64,000 bases of DNA, from the NCBI RefSeq assembly GCF_003605435.1, contig NZ_QXQB01000003.1, positions 186,001 through 250,000 on the forward strand, written 5' to 3'. A model generated the notes under the pieces. It was not told the origin of the DNA, ran no database searches, and saw only the letters and a list, made by a program, of their open reading frames with translations. The DNA comes from Paenibacillus pinisoli (GTDB lineage Bacteria > Bacillota > Bacilli > Paenibacillales > Paenibacillaceae). This document shows positions 1 through 8,818 of the stretch, one piece after another. The translations under genes were made by a program, and so were the position numbers. The stretch's first letter is position 1. The number at the start of each line of letters is the position of its first letter.

Positions 1-512
1 TCGTCGCCATTGAGAACGGGCATGTAACGGGACGAAAAGTCGGCGATCCCAGCACCAATCTCGGTCTGGAGATTATGCGCGGCACATCCGACGGCGACAA
101 TCGCCATAATTATATTACCCAGACGGCGGACGGGCGCATCCTACGCTCTACCTCGATGTACGTGAAGAACAAGGCAGGCCAGATTATCGGAGCCGTATGC
201 ATTAACTTTGATATTACCGACATCATGATGGCGGAGCGAACACTTCAATCCTTGACGGGAAGCGGACTTCAGCCGGTACGCGAATCGTTCGTCAGCAATG
301 TGAACGATCTGCTGGATACGCTGATCATGGAGGCTCAGGAGACGATCGGCAAGCCGCCGGCGCTCATGTCCAAGGAAGATAAGATTAAGCTGATTCAGCT
401 CCTCGATGAAAAAGGCGCTTTCCTGATCAAGAAATCAGGAGAGAAAGTATGCGGATACTTAAGCATCTCCAAATTCACATTATATAACTACTTGGAAGAA
501 TCGAAATCTTGA
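1..512 (+). CDS. PAS/HTH transcriptional regulator, YheO/DauR-like (5' end outside window)
   Basis: The reading frame is open from base 3 to the stop at 510-512, so the true start lies upstream of the window. The first visible stretch (IENGHVTGRKVGDPSTNLGL, then INFDITD) resembles the YheO-type PAS domain, which senses a small ligand. The C-terminal part (KIKLIQLLDEKGAFLIKKSG ... LSISKFTLYNYL) looks like the HTH domain that accompanies it. Family members such as DauR regulate D-arginine catabolism. The gene lies 25 nt upstream of a D-amino-acid enzyme on the same strand, so it is probably the local regulator of the operon. The family call is from pattern memory; the ligand is unknown. Confidence 0.8.
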   Translation, partial: VAIENGHVTGRKVGDPSTNLGLEIMRGTSDGDNRHNYITQTADGRILRSTSMYVKNKAGQIIGAVCINFDITDIMMAERTLQSLTGSGLQPVRESFVSNVNDLLDTLIMEAQETIGKPPALMSKEDKIKLIQLLDEKGAFLIKKSGEKVCGYLSISKFTLYNYLEESKS

Positions 513-537
513 TGGATCACTAGGAGGTTCTTATACA

Positions 538-1662
538 ATGAGCCGTAACGCAAGCACAATCGCTGCAGCAATCGAAACACCTGGCGTCATCATCTCGCTG
601 GAAGCGGTTGCCGCCAACATCGCCAAGATGGCGGAAGCGATCAGTAAGACGGGCGTTCAATTGCGTCCGCATGCCAAGACGCATAAGCTGCCCCAGATGG
701 CGCAGCGCCAGCTTGACGCGGGTGCAATCGGGATCACCGTAGCCAAGATCGCAGAAGCGGAAGTCATGGCTGCCGGAGGCATCACCGATATCTTTGTCGC
801 TTATCCGATCGTAGCGATGTCCAAGCTGGAGAGAGCTGTCAAGCTCGTTCAATCCGGCGTCCGTCTAATCATCGGCGTGGATAGCCTGAGCGGCGCGCAG
901 CGCGTCTCGCAAGCTGCCGTGAAGCATGGCGTACAGCTGGAAGTAAGGCTCGAGATTGAATCCGGCTTGAACCGGACGGGTGTCGATGCGGCGGAAGCGC
1001 CGGCTCTGGCGCAGCAAATCGCCAAGCTGGATGGCGTCCTGCTCGGCGGCATATTCACTTACCGCGGTGCTATGCTGAGCGGTGCTGCCACGATGGACCT
1101 GAAAGCGGCAGGCCATGAGGAAGGCCGCATCATGGTACAGACTGCTGAAGCGATCCGCGCTGCCGGCGTAGAGATTCGCGACATTAGCGTCGGCTCTTCG
1201 CCAACCGCCCTGTACGCAGCAGAGGTTGAAGGCATTACGGAGGTTCGTCCCGGAACGTATATCTATCAGGATGTCATGCAAGCGGCATTCGGACTTTGCG
1301 AGACTGGCGATTGCGCTGGCGCTGTCGTGGCTACAGTAGTCAGCCGTCCGACGCCAACTCGGATTGTCATTGACGGCGGCAGCAAGACGTTCGCAACGGA
1401 TGTGCAGCCGGACAAAGCCCCGCTTCATCTGAAGGGCTTCGGCCATATTGTCGGCGATCCCGACGCAGTGTTCGAGCGCATGAACGAGGAGCATGGTGTC
1501 ATCTCGGTCAAAGCGGACAGCACTTATCAAGTCGGAGACGTCATTGCCATTATTCCTAATCACATCTGCAGCACGATCAATTTGCATAACTTCGTCTACC
1601 TGCAGCAAGCCGACGGCACGCTGGTCCAAACGCCAGTAGCCGCACGCGGTCTGCTGGAGTAG
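538..1662 (+). CDS. D-threonine aldolase / D-serine dehydratase-like PLP enzyme
   Basis: 374 residues, fold-type III PLP enzyme (alanine-racemase-like N-terminal barrel plus the metal-binding C-terminal domain of the D-serine dehydratase family). The N-terminal motif LRPHAKTHK carries the expected PLP lysine (about K47). Near the C-terminus PNHICSTINL supplies the paired His and Cys (about H342 and C344) that bind a metal in this family. The start follows AGGAGG at about 522-527. Members either cleave D-3-hydroxy amino acids to glycine plus aldehyde or dehydrate D-serine/D-threonine to a 2-oxo acid and ammonia; sequence alone does not separate the two. A RidA gene in the same operon favours an enamine/imine product. 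Confidence 0.88.
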   Translation: MSRNASTIAAAIETPGVIISLEAVAANIAKMAEAISKTGVQLRPHAKTHKLPQMAQRQLDAGAIGITVAKIAEAEVMAAGGITDIFVAYPIVAMSKLERAVKLVQSGVRLIIGVDSLSGAQRVSQAAVKHGVQLEVRLEIESGLNRTGVDAAEAPALAQQIAKLDGVLLGGIFTYRGAMLSGAATMDLKAAGHEEGRIMVQTAEAIRAAGVEIRDISVGSSPTALYAAEVEGITEVRPGTYIYQDVMQAAFGLCETGDCAGAVVATVVSRPTPTRIVIDGGSKTFATDVQPDKAPLHLKGFGHIVGDPDAVFERMNEEHGVISVKADSTYQVGDVIAIIPNHICSTINLHNFVYLQQADGTLVQTPVAARGLLE

Positions 1663-1689
1663 CGCCACACGAGAGGAGATTGGCTAACT

Positions 1690-3300
1690 ATGCTTGACTT
1701 AGTATTAAAGAACGGCAAGATTGTCGACGGTACCGGCAACCCTTGGTTCCGCGGAGATATCGGCGTCAAAGACGGCATGATCGTATCGGTAGGCAGCATC
1801 GATCAAGAAGCGCATAAAGTCATCGACGTCGGCCGTCAAATTATTTCGCCCGGCTTCATCGACGGCCATTGCCACTCTGACCTAATGATTCTGGATCATC
1901 CGAACAGCGACATCAAGCTGCAGCAAGGCGTGACTACCGAAGTTGTGGGCAACTGCGGCCTGGCTCCCGCTCCGCTTGTGCCAAGCAGAGCGGATTTGCT
2001 GAAAACCTACATTCAGCCCGTTGTCGGCAATACAAGCTGGGAGTGGCCTTGGGAGACAGTGGGCCAGTATATGGAGCATGTCGCCAAGTCTTCCATCTCC
2101 GAGCACATCGCAACCTATGTCGCGCATGGCGCGCTGCGCATCGCCGTTATGGGCTTTGAGAACCGCCCTGCTACTTCGGCTGAGATCGCGCGCATGAAGG
2201 AGCTGCTGGAGGAAGGACTCCGTGCGGGAGCTATCGGCTTGTCCATCGGCTTGCTGTACGCGCCTGGCAGCTATACATCCCGTGAAGAGCTGGCCGAGCT
2301 TTGCAGCGTACTGCCGAAGTACAACGGCCTGCTGTCCACTCATATCCGCGGCGAAGGCAACAATCTGCTTCCGTCGGTAGCGGAAGTGATCTGGATTGCC
2401 GAGAAAACAGGCATCTCGCTGCACATCTCCCATCTGAAAGCCGCCGGCAAGATCAACTGGGGCAAGGTGATGGACGCGCTGGAGCTTGTTGAAGCGGCAA
2501 GAGGGCGCGGCATGGATGTAACCGTCGACGTCTATCCGTACAATGCGGGGTCGACTACACTGACGACCGTTCTTCCGCCGTGGGTATTGGAAGGCGGCAT
2601 CGAAGCGACTTTGGAAGCTTTCCGCAACCCAAGCCTGCGCGCACGCATCAAGGAAGAGCTTAGCCACGAGCAGACCGAATGGGATAACCTTGTATGCTCT
2701 ACCGGCTGGAACAGCGTCATCGTATCTTCCGTGAACTCGGACAAAAACAAACATCTGGAAGGCAAGCATATCGCGGAAATCGCCGACATGCGCAGCCAGC
2801 ATCCGGTAGATTGCATGATGGATCTGTTGCTTGAGGAAGACGGTCAAATCGCGATTGTCTACTTCCATATGTCCGATGATGATGTGAAGAAGGTCATTTC
2901 TTACGAGAAAGCCTTGATCGCATCCGATAGCTTGAACTGCGAGATCGGCAAGCCGCATCCCCGCACTTACGGCACATTCCCTCGCGTCTTCGCCAAATAC
3001 GTGCGCGATGACAAGGTATTGTCGCTGGAGCAGGCGGTCCGCAAGCTGACTTCCTTCCCGGTACAACGCTTCAAGCTGGGCAAACGCGGTCTTCTCGTGC
3101 CGGGTTATGCAGCGGATATTACCGTATTCGATATGGATACGATTCAAGATACGGCTACTTTCGCCGATCCGCGCCAGTTCCCGAACGGTATCTCTCATGT
3201 CGTTGTTGGAGGCCAGCTGACTCTGTCGCATGGCGTTCATACACATAAACGCGAAGGCTCGCTAATCCGGGCTCAGCACTGCTGCTCGCATCATCATTAA
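1690..3300 (+). CDS. N-acyl-D-amino-acid deacylase (D-aminoacylase)
   Basis: 536 residues, amidohydrolase superfamily. Visible family features are GFIDGHCHSD (metal-binding H60 and H62), a conserved cysteine in VVGNCGLAPAP (about C89), THIRGEG, HISHLKAAG, and the late block ASDSLNCEIGKPHPRTYGTFPR. It should hydrolyse N-acyl-D-amino acids to a free D-amino acid and a carboxylate in the cytoplasm. It starts 27 nt after the upstream PLP enzyme, behind GAGGAGA. Its product would be a natural substrate for that enzyme. The protein ends in an unusual Cys/His-rich tail (HCCSHHH), which I do not associate with the family core and which may be an extra metal-binding end or simply variable. Confidence 0.9.
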   Translation: MLDLVLKNGKIVDGTGNPWFRGDIGVKDGMIVSVGSIDQEAHKVIDVGRQIISPGFIDGHCHSDLMILDHPNSDIKLQQGVTTEVVGNCGLAPAPLVPSRADLLKTYIQPVVGNTSWEWPWETVGQYMEHVAKSSISEHIATYVAHGALRIAVMGFENRPATSAEIARMKELLEEGLRAGAIGLSIGLLYAPGSYTSREELAELCSVLPKYNGLLSTHIRGEGNNLLPSVAEVIWIAEKTGISLHISHLKAAGKINWGKVMDALELVEAARGRGMDVTVDVYPYNAGSTTLTTVLPPWVLEGGIEATLEAFRNPSLRARIKEELSHEQTEWDNLVCSTGWNSVIVSSVNSDKNKHLEGKHIAEIADMRSQHPVDCMMDLLLEEDGQIAIVYFHMSDDDVKKVISYEKALIASDSLNCEIGKPHPRTYGTFPRVFAKYVRDDKVLSLEQAVRKLTSFPVQRFKLGKRGLLVPGYAADITVFDMDTIQDTATFADPRQFPNGISHVVVGGQLTLSHGVHTHKREGSLIRAQHCCSHHH

Positions 3301-3340
3301 TGAGCAGCAATCCAAAAAAAGTTTCAAAGGAGAAATGAAC

Positions 3341-3805
3341 ATGTCTAAAATCGAACAACGTCTTGCTGAACTAGGAATTACTTTGCCGGTATTGCCAGAA
3401 CCAAAGTTTCTGTACAAAACGGTTAACCAAACAGGCAACCTGATCTACACATCCGGCTTCGACTGCCGTATCGACGGCGTTCTTATGTATGAAGGCAAAG
3501 TAGGCTCCGACCTGACAATCGAGCAAGGCCAAGAAGCGGCTCGCCAAGTTGTCATCAACCTGCTTGCTGCTATGAAGCAGCACCTGGGCGACCTGGACCG
3601 TGTGGTGAAAGTCGTGAAGATCCTTGCATTCGTGAACAGCGCTCCTGGCTTCGGCGACCAGCCATACGTAATCAACGGCGCTTCCCAGCTTCTGATCGAC
3701 GTATTCGGCGAAGCTGGCCGTCATGCCCGTTCCGCAATCGGCACAAGCGACCTTCCGTTCCATACGCCAGTTGAGATCGAACTGATCGCAGAAGTTCGCG
3801 ACTAA
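3341..3805 (+). CDS. RidA family (YjgF/YER057c) protein
   Basis: 154 residues from the ATG at 3341. This start is preferred over the in-frame ATG at 3335 because AAAGGAG (3326-3332) leaves 8 nt to 3341 and only 2 nt to 3335. The C-terminal signature ARSAIGTSDLPFHTPVEIE contains the conserved arginine of the family. RidA proteins hydrolyse reactive 2-aminoacrylate or 2-imino acids to 2-oxo acids and ammonia. As the last gene of the D-amino-acid operon it would clear imines released by the upstream PLP enzyme. It is somewhat longer than the roughly 130-residue archetype, like the YjgF-related subgroup. A strong terminator follows. Confidence 0.9.
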   Translation: MSKIEQRLAELGITLPVLPEPKFLYKTVNQTGNLIYTSGFDCRIDGVLMYEGKVGSDLTIEQGQEAARQVVINLLAAMKQHLGDLDRVVKVVKILAFVNSAPGFGDQPYVINGASQLLIDVFGEAGRHARSAIGTSDLPFHTPVEIELIAEVRD

Positions 3806-3841
3806 TATCCTGACCTGGCGCATTCCGCGCGTCATGGCAAA

Positions 3842-3876
3842 ATCCCCAAGCGACAACATCGCTTGGGGATTTTTTT
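3842..3876 (+). terminator. Rho-independent terminator of the D-amino-acid operon
   Basis: Perfect 11-bp stem ATCCCCAAGCG (3842-3852) pairing with CGCTTGGGGAT (3860-3870), a 7-nt loop, then a run of T. It sits about 40 nt after the RidA stop. Confidence 0.92.
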
Positions 3877-3944
3877 GATTCCTATCGTCAGCATGTGGAC
3901 TCGCTTATCATGTTGGTTCGCTGCAAGTTCGCTCTGAGTACGTA

Positions 3945-4124
3945 TTAGAACAGAATAGTGCGTGTTATGATAACCAACAGAATAAATAGAACAAGGATCG
4001 CTCCAGCGTTATTTGAGCAAGGATTGCCGCAAGCTACGCCTGCGACTGGGAAGTGGGAGTTAGGTCCACCGGATACATTAGCGGCGGATACGTTGGCCGC
4101 TGACATGTTTGCCGCGTAATTCAA
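3945..4124 (-). CDS. Small YjcZ-like hydrophobic protein (sporulation-associated family)
   Basis: 59 codons, starting TTG at 4124 behind AAAAGGAG with 9-nt spacing; the internal ATG seven codons in has no ribosome binding site. The N-terminal half is polar and contains the duplicated phrase SAANVSAANVSGG. The C-terminal half is one membrane helix with the core NNAGAILVLFILLVIITR. That core is nearly identical to the core of the divergent small gene at 4398-4541 and fits the YjcZ-type signature (GxxxVLFILLVI), a family of tiny membrane proteins linked to sporulation in bacilli. Function is unknown. The helix, the start signal and a paralogue 270 bp away together support a real gene. Confidence 0.75.
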   Translation of the reverse strand: MNYAANMSAANVSAANVSGGPNSHFPVAGVACGNPCSNNAGAILVLFILLVIITRTILF

Positions 4125-4397
4125 GTCGTTCAGCTCCTTTTTTTTGAAGGTACAGTATCCTATGTATTTCTCCCCAAGATGTATAGGCGATTCGGAAAAT
4201 TGTGCATTTGCTCATTTTTGCGCTGCGCCCGCACCTTTTCTCTTGTGTCACGGCATGTGGCCAGGCCCTTCTGAGCCTCTGCCCCGCTAACTAGGCGTTA
4301 GCCGAAGTTTAATGTCCGCATGATAATTGCCCAATCATATTGAACCAGAGGCGAATAACATACAGAGTACTCAAAACGTAAGGAGGTGCATGTAGCA

Positions 4398-4541
4398 ATG
4401 TCCGGTTGCGTTGGTGGTGCTTTCGGTAACAACTCCGTTGGAGCGATTCTGGTTCTCTTTATCCTGTTGGTGATTATCGCTTGCAGCTGCTTCGGCTTTG
4501 GCGGCTTTGGCGGCTTAGGCGGTTTCGGCGGTAAATTTTAA
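4398..4541 (+). CDS. YjcZ family small membrane protein
   Basis: 47 codons, ATG at 4398 behind AAGGAGGTG (about 4380-4388). The nearer ATG at 4390 is followed at once by a stop. The product has a short polar start, a single membrane helix (NNSVGAILVLFILLVIIACS) and a Gly/Phe-rich tail (FGFGGFGGLGGFGG). This is the layout of YjcZ-type sporulation proteins, which are probably in the forespore, spore coat or membrane; no biochemical role is known to me. A possible sigma-E-like promoter (TCATATT 4335-4341, CATACAG 4359-4365) lies upstream, but the 17-nt spacing is longer than usual, so I do not list it separately. Confidence 0.85.
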   Translation: MSGCVGGAFGNNSVGAILVLFILLVIIACSCFGFGGFGGLGGFGGKF

Positions 4542-4603
4542 TCTGACGTCTGATATGTATCCTCCATGCATGCAGACTTGTTAGGATGCCCTTGACTCAT
4601 TCA

Positions 4604-4629
4604 GAAAGGCCCGCTTCGGTGGGCCTTTC
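4604..4629 (+). terminator. Hairpin terminator after the YjcZ gene
   Basis: GAAAGGCCC (4604-4612) pairs with GGGCCTTTC (4621-4629) around an 8-nt GC-rich loop. The T-tract after it is interrupted (CTTCAGTCTTGT), so termination may be moderate. Confidence 0.7.
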
Positions 4630-4774
4630 CTTCAGTCTTGTAACGGGACAAGACTATAGCCGGCCAGCTCCATCTTGAAACGAAGCGTAGTTATGCCTCG
4701 TAAAAAATAGCATCAATCTTGAAAATTAGAAAAGAGAGCCGCCGCCGGCAGCTCTCTCTGTTAACCAAACAAAA

Positions 4775-7700
4775 CTAATTAATAAATCCTGCTTGCTGCA
4801 GCAGCCTGCGCACCATCGCGGCCGTCTCGGCTCTCGTCATTGTAGCTTCCGGATTCAGATTGCCGTCCGGGCTGCCCTTCGCAAGTCCGCTCTGTACGAT
4901 CGCCGCCACAGACTCCTGCGCCCAAGCCGCTACCTCACCCCCGTCATTGAAGCTGGATAACGCCGACCTTTGCTGCGTCTCCGACAAGGAAGGCTGATCC
5001 GCCGTAAGTTGCATCGCGCGAGCGATCATTACTATCGCTTCCTGTCTGCTAATCGTAGCGCCCGGCTTGAAGGTTCCATCCGTGTACCCCGTAACGATAC
5101 CGTACTCTACAGCCTTGCTTACCGCCTGATAGTACCACTCGCTCTGGCTCACATCACTGAAGGAATTGGAAGCTCCATTGTCTTGCAGCCCTAACGCCCG
5201 GACAAGTATAGCCGCGAACTCTGCGCGGGTCACAGAGCCGTCTGGATTGAAGCGGTCCTCACTGATTCCTTTGACGACTAATCTCGAGCCCATATCATTC
5301 ACATCCTGCTTCGACCAGTGTTTCTCCACGTCCGCAAATTGAACAGGGTTCCAAATAACGGAGTATACACTGTTCGTCAAGCTATGAATATGAGCAGAAT
5401 ATTGCCCGTCTTGCAGTGATACAAAGGTTGGTACATGATAGATGATTTTGCCGTCCTGATCGAGTACAACCCCTGTCGTTATTTTCGAAGGATCGATGCC
5501 TTTAGGAAGCAAAATCTCTCTCTTTACGAATCCGGTGAATGTATTCAGTTGGACAGACCGCTCTCCATTCGTGACGTGAACTGTAAATTCCACCGGGTGA
5601 ACGATCAGCTGTGCTCCCGCTTGCTCAGCTGCTTGGCTAAAGTCTGATTGCTGCCGTTCAGAAGCTTTACTTAACTCAATCGTAATTTGAATATCTTCTA
5701 TCTTCGCGCCCAGCTGTTCAGCAGCCTGAGCCAGATTCAAACTAGCTGCCGGCAAAGTATAAGCTGCGCCATTGGTCCGAATCTCTAGTGACGACTCCCG
5801 CGCAAGAAGCTTCGCAAGCAGCTTGCCGCTCAGCGTCACGTCCAACTGATCAGGATCGGCATTTACCTTTAGATTCAATTGAGAATGCTGCCCTTCTTCA
5901 TCCAGTTTCTGCGCAGCCTTATCCTCGTTCAATTGAACATCGATCATTTTATGATCGCTAGAGACGGCAGCTTCTTTAATCAGATCCTCTGAGTCACCCT
6001 GTACATTACTGGACACAATGCTGTCCCCTATCGGCGGATTCGTTACCGGATCCGGATTCGGGTTCGTTCCAGGCGTCCCCGGATTGGGGATTGCCGCCCA
6101 TTGGGCATACAAAATAATATTCTGTGTCCCGATGGTCAGTGTAGAGCCTGCTGTATAAGCTGTACCGGTTCCATCCGCCTTCGTATTCCAGCCGGCGAAG
6201 GTGTAACCCGTTTTTCTAACGGTTCCAATACCCGCAACCATTGCAGAAACGCCCGATTCATAAGCTGTAGCGTCTACAGGAACATTGCCGCCCGTATGCC
6301 CATTCCCTTGATACGTAATAGTAAAGGCAGGCGCCGGCACATTCGTCCATTGCGCATACAGCGTTACATTCTCAGACACCTGCAGTGTTGCGCCTGCTGC
6401 GTATGCTGTGCCCGTTCCATCTGCCTTCGTGTTCCAGCCTGAGAAGATAGAGCCTGCTTTGGTCATACTTCCCGCTATTGCCAGAGTAACTGGAGTACCC
6501 GGAGCATAGCTTGCGCCTGATGGTACTGTGCCTCCATCACTTCCATTGCCATCGTAGCTGATCGAATACGTGATCAGCTCCCACTGCGCGTACAGCGTTA
6601 CATTAGCTGAACCCATCGTCAGCGTCGAGCCTGCTGCATATGCTGCTCCCGTTCCGTCAGCCTTTGTGTTCCACCCTGCGAACGAATAACCGGCTTTCTC
6701 CAGTGTGCCTTGCGGAGCCACTGTTACTTGAGCGCCTGGAGCATATGAACCGCCCAGTGGTGCCGTGCCGCTGCCACTTGTGTTTCCATTATAGTTCAGC
6801 GTGTACGTGATCAGCTCCCACTGCGCGTACAGGGTTACATTGGCAGCGCCCATCGTCAGCGTGGAGCCTGCCGCATAGGTAGTACCCGTTCCATCCGCCT
6901 TCGTGTTCCACCCTGCGAACGAATAACCGGCTTTCTCCAGCGTGCCTTGCGGAGCCGCTGTTACTTGAGCGCCTGGAGCATACGCACCGCCCAGCGGTGC
7001 CGTACCGTTATCACTTAGATTTCCCTCATAGTTTAACGTGTACGTGATCAGCTCCCACTGCGCGTACAGGGTTACATTAGCTGAACCCATCGTCAGCGTG
7101 GAGCCTGCCGCATAGGCTGTGCCCGTTCCGTCAGCTTTTGTGTTCCACCCTGCGAACGAATAACCGGCTTTCTCCAGTGTGCCTTGCGGAGCCACTGTTA
7201 CTTGAGCGCCTGGAGCATATGAACCGCCCAGCGGTGCCGTGCCGCTGCCACTTGTGTTTCCATTATAGTTCAGCGTGTACGTGATCAGCTCCCACTGCGC
7301 GTACAGGGTTACATTAGCTGAACCCATCGTCAGCGTCGAGCCTGCCGCATAGGCAGTACCCGTTCCATCCGCCTTCGTGTTCCACCCTGCGAACGAATAC
7401 CCGGCTTTTCCCAAAGTGCCTTGCGGTGCTGCCGTCACTTGTGCACCAGGGGCATGAGAACCGCTCGCTGGCACGGTTCCACTTTCATTTCCATTGCCAT
7501 TATAGCTAAGTGTATACGTAATCTGTTCCCATTGTGCATACAATGCGATATTGGCTGTGCCCATTGTCAGCGTTGAGCCAGCTGCATAATGCGTCCCCGT
7601 ACCATTAGCAGCCGTATTCCAGCCCTTAAACTGATAACCCGGCTTGGCTAATGTGCCCTGCAGCGCCACACTCACAGTCTGACCTGTTAGATAAGTATGG

Positions 7701-8638
7701 CTATCAGCGGGAACATCTCCGGATTGCTGTCCATTCCCGTGATAGCTTACGCTATATCCAGCCAGATCCCACTTTGCATATAAGGTAACATCAGATGAAC
7801 CAATCGTGTAGGCCCCGTTAGCCGGATATGTAGTGCCTGTTCCATCTGCTTCTGTATTCCATCCTGCAAATGCATAACCGTCACGAACCAATGTCCCCTG
7901 ATTGGCCAAGGTTATAACATTGCCTGGATAATTCTTGCTGGAAGGCGCAGGCGCAGAGCCATTGGACTGACCGTTGCCATTGTATACAACGCCATACCCG
8001 CTGCTCACATTAGATACTGTGATATTATCTAAATTAAGATTAGAAGGCGCAAGACTATCCGTAAACTTCCATGTAATTTCGATAGCAGCAACATTAGAAA
8101 TGGAGTAGCTGGAAGAAGCTCCGAGCAGCGCCGACAACTGTGTAACTGTCGTCGTTATTCTTATGTTCCCAGAATTCGTTAAGGATTGAATGATCCCGCC
8201 ATTATGATCTCTTAACACAACGGATAACTGAGAGAGCTGATACCCTGTACCGCTGCCCATATCATAGCTGCTGAATCCGAAATTATTAAATGCAAAAAAT
8301 TTGTTTGTCGCCATTCCCTCAGCCTTTAAAACAAAAGTTCCCGTTGTATTTGGATCTTGTTGATTCATTGACCACAAATTCGTAGTTCCCGGATCGTTGA
8401 CAAACCCATTGCTCACCAGAAACTTATCCCCGCTCTTCTGAAATCCCGTAACGTCCGAAGACGTTAAAGGACCGCCAAAATCATAGGTCCCATTCCCGGT
8501 ACCTTGCCACGCGGCCATAGCCTTATCTGCGCCAAAACTAGCGATCCCCCATAAAGTCATTACCATCATAGCCGTCACGAGCATCATCGTTCGAATGGCT
8601 TGGTATGCCCTCTCATTGCCGCTGCCGCTCTTCTTCAT
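4775..8638 (-). CDS. SLH-anchored surface protein with eight InlB B-repeat (Flg_new) domains
   Basis: 1287 residues. A signal peptide (about residues 1-42, hydrophobic core MMLVTAMMVMTLWGIASFGA, AMA cleavage) shows export. Residues 43-215 form an unrecognised, probably beta-rich, N-terminal domain. Residues about 217-850 contain eight tandem units of about 79 residues with the core GYSFAGWNTKADGTGTAYAA and LYAQW, typical of the Listeria-Bacteroides repeat. A linker rich in Pro/Asn/Gly and a domain at about 870-1090 follow. Three SLH motifs close the protein (about 1101, 1160 and 1225 onward: FADVEKHW, FSDVSQSEWYY, GEVAAWA), which would bind pyruvylated secondary wall polymer. Likely an adhesin or cell-surface scaffold; the ligand is unknown. 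No neighbour is obviously related. Confidence 0.92.
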   Translation of the reverse strand: MKKSGSGNERAYQAIRTMMLVTAMMVMTLWGIASFGADKAMAAWQGTGNGTYDFGGPLTSSDVTGFQKSGDKFLVSNGFVNDPGTTNLWSMNQQDPNTTGTFVLKAEGMATNKFFAFNNFGFSSYDMGSGTGYQLSQLSVVLRDHNGGIIQSLTNSGNIRITTTVTQLSALLGASSSYSISNVAAIEITWKFTDSLAPSNLNLDNITVSNVSSGYGVVYNGNGQSNGSAPAPSSKNYPGNVITLANQGTLVRDGYAFAGWNTEADGTGTTYPANGAYTIGSSDVTLYAKWDLAGYSVSYHGNGQQSGDVPADSHTYLTGQTVSVALQGTLAKPGYQFKGWNTAANGTGTHYAAGSTLTMGTANIALYAQWEQITYTLSYNGNGNESGTVPASGSHAPGAQVTAAPQGTLGKAGYSFAGWNTKADGTGTAYAAGSTLTMGSANVTLYAQWELITYTLNYNGNTSGSGTAPLGGSYAPGAQVTVAPQGTLEKAGYSFAGWNTKADGTGTAYAAGSTLTMGSANVTLYAQWELITYTLNYEGNLSDNGTAPLGGAYAPGAQVTAAPQGTLEKAGYSFAGWNTKADGTGTTYAAGSTLTMGAANVTLYAQWELITYTLNYNGNTSGSGTAPLGGSYAPGAQVTVAPQGTLEKAGYSFAGWNTKADGTGAAYAAGSTLTMGSANVTLYAQWELITYSISYDGNGSDGGTVPSGASYAPGTPVTLAIAGSMTKAGSIFSGWNTKADGTGTAYAAGATLQVSENVTLYAQWTNVPAPAFTITYQGNGHTGGNVPVDATAYESGVSAMVAGIGTVRKTGYTFAGWNTKADGTGTAYTAGSTLTIGTQNIILYAQWAAIPNPGTPGTNPNPDPVTNPPIGDSIVSSNVQGDSEDLIKEAAVSSDHKMIDVQLNEDKAAQKLDEEGQHSQLNLKVNADPDQLDVTLSGKLLAKLLARESSLEIRTNGAAYTLPAASLNLAQAAEQLGAKIEDIQITIELSKASERQQSDFSQAAEQAGAQLIVHPVEFTVHVTNGERSVQLNTFTGFVKREILLPKGIDPSKITTGVVLDQDGKIIYHVPTFVSLQDGQYSAHIHSLTNSVYSVIWNPVQFADVEKHWSKQDVNDMGSRLVVKGISEDRFNPDGSVTRAEFAAILVRALGLQDNGASNSFSDVSQSEWYYQAVSKAVEYGIVTGYTDGTFKPGATISRQEAIVMIARAMQLTADQPSLSETQQRSALSSFNDGGEVAAWAQESVAAIVQSGLAKGSPDGNLNPEATMTRAETAAMVRRLLQQAGFIN
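6100..7990 (-). repeat. Eight tandem 79-residue repeats, four central copies nearly identical in DNA
   Basis: The unit boundaries marked by the TGATCAGCTCCCACTGCGCG motif (or its diverged form) fall at 6571, 6808, 7045, 7282 and 7519, each exactly 237 bp apart. Units 4 and 6 of the protein are almost identical, unit 5 differs at a few positions, and units 1, 2, 7 and 8 are clearly diverged. This indicates recent expansion of the central units by unequal recombination or slippage within the surface-protein gene. Confidence 0.92.
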
Positions 8639-8740
8639 TCGAATTCCTTCTCCCTTTCCTACAGTCCGCTATCCTATGAGGAATATGAACACTCACGCGG
8701 GCAATAGGGATTCAATTACATACGCTTTCTGTTATTTAAC

Positions 8741-8776
8741 ACAGAAAACTGCATAGAGCCGGATGCTCTATGCAGT
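8741..8776 (-). terminator. Terminator of the tail-collar gene cluster
   Basis: ACTGCATAGAGC (8748-8759) pairs with GCTCTATGCAGT (8765-8776). Read on the minus strand, the stem is followed by TTTTCTG. It lies 42 nt beyond the last collar-domain gene. Confidence 0.85.
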
Positions 8777-8818
8777 TGTCATGCAGGCCTGATCAGCTTA
8801 TAAAGTTTGTATCCTCGG

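Noticed and set aside
4335-4365. Sigma-E-type promoter for the YjcZ gene
   Set aside because: TCATATT and CATACAG are suggestive, but the 17-nt spacing exceeds the usual about 14 nt, so it is not listed as a feature.
6100-7990. CRISPR-like or satellite repeat array
   Set aside because: The repeats are coding, in frame, 237 bp long and part of one surface-protein gene.
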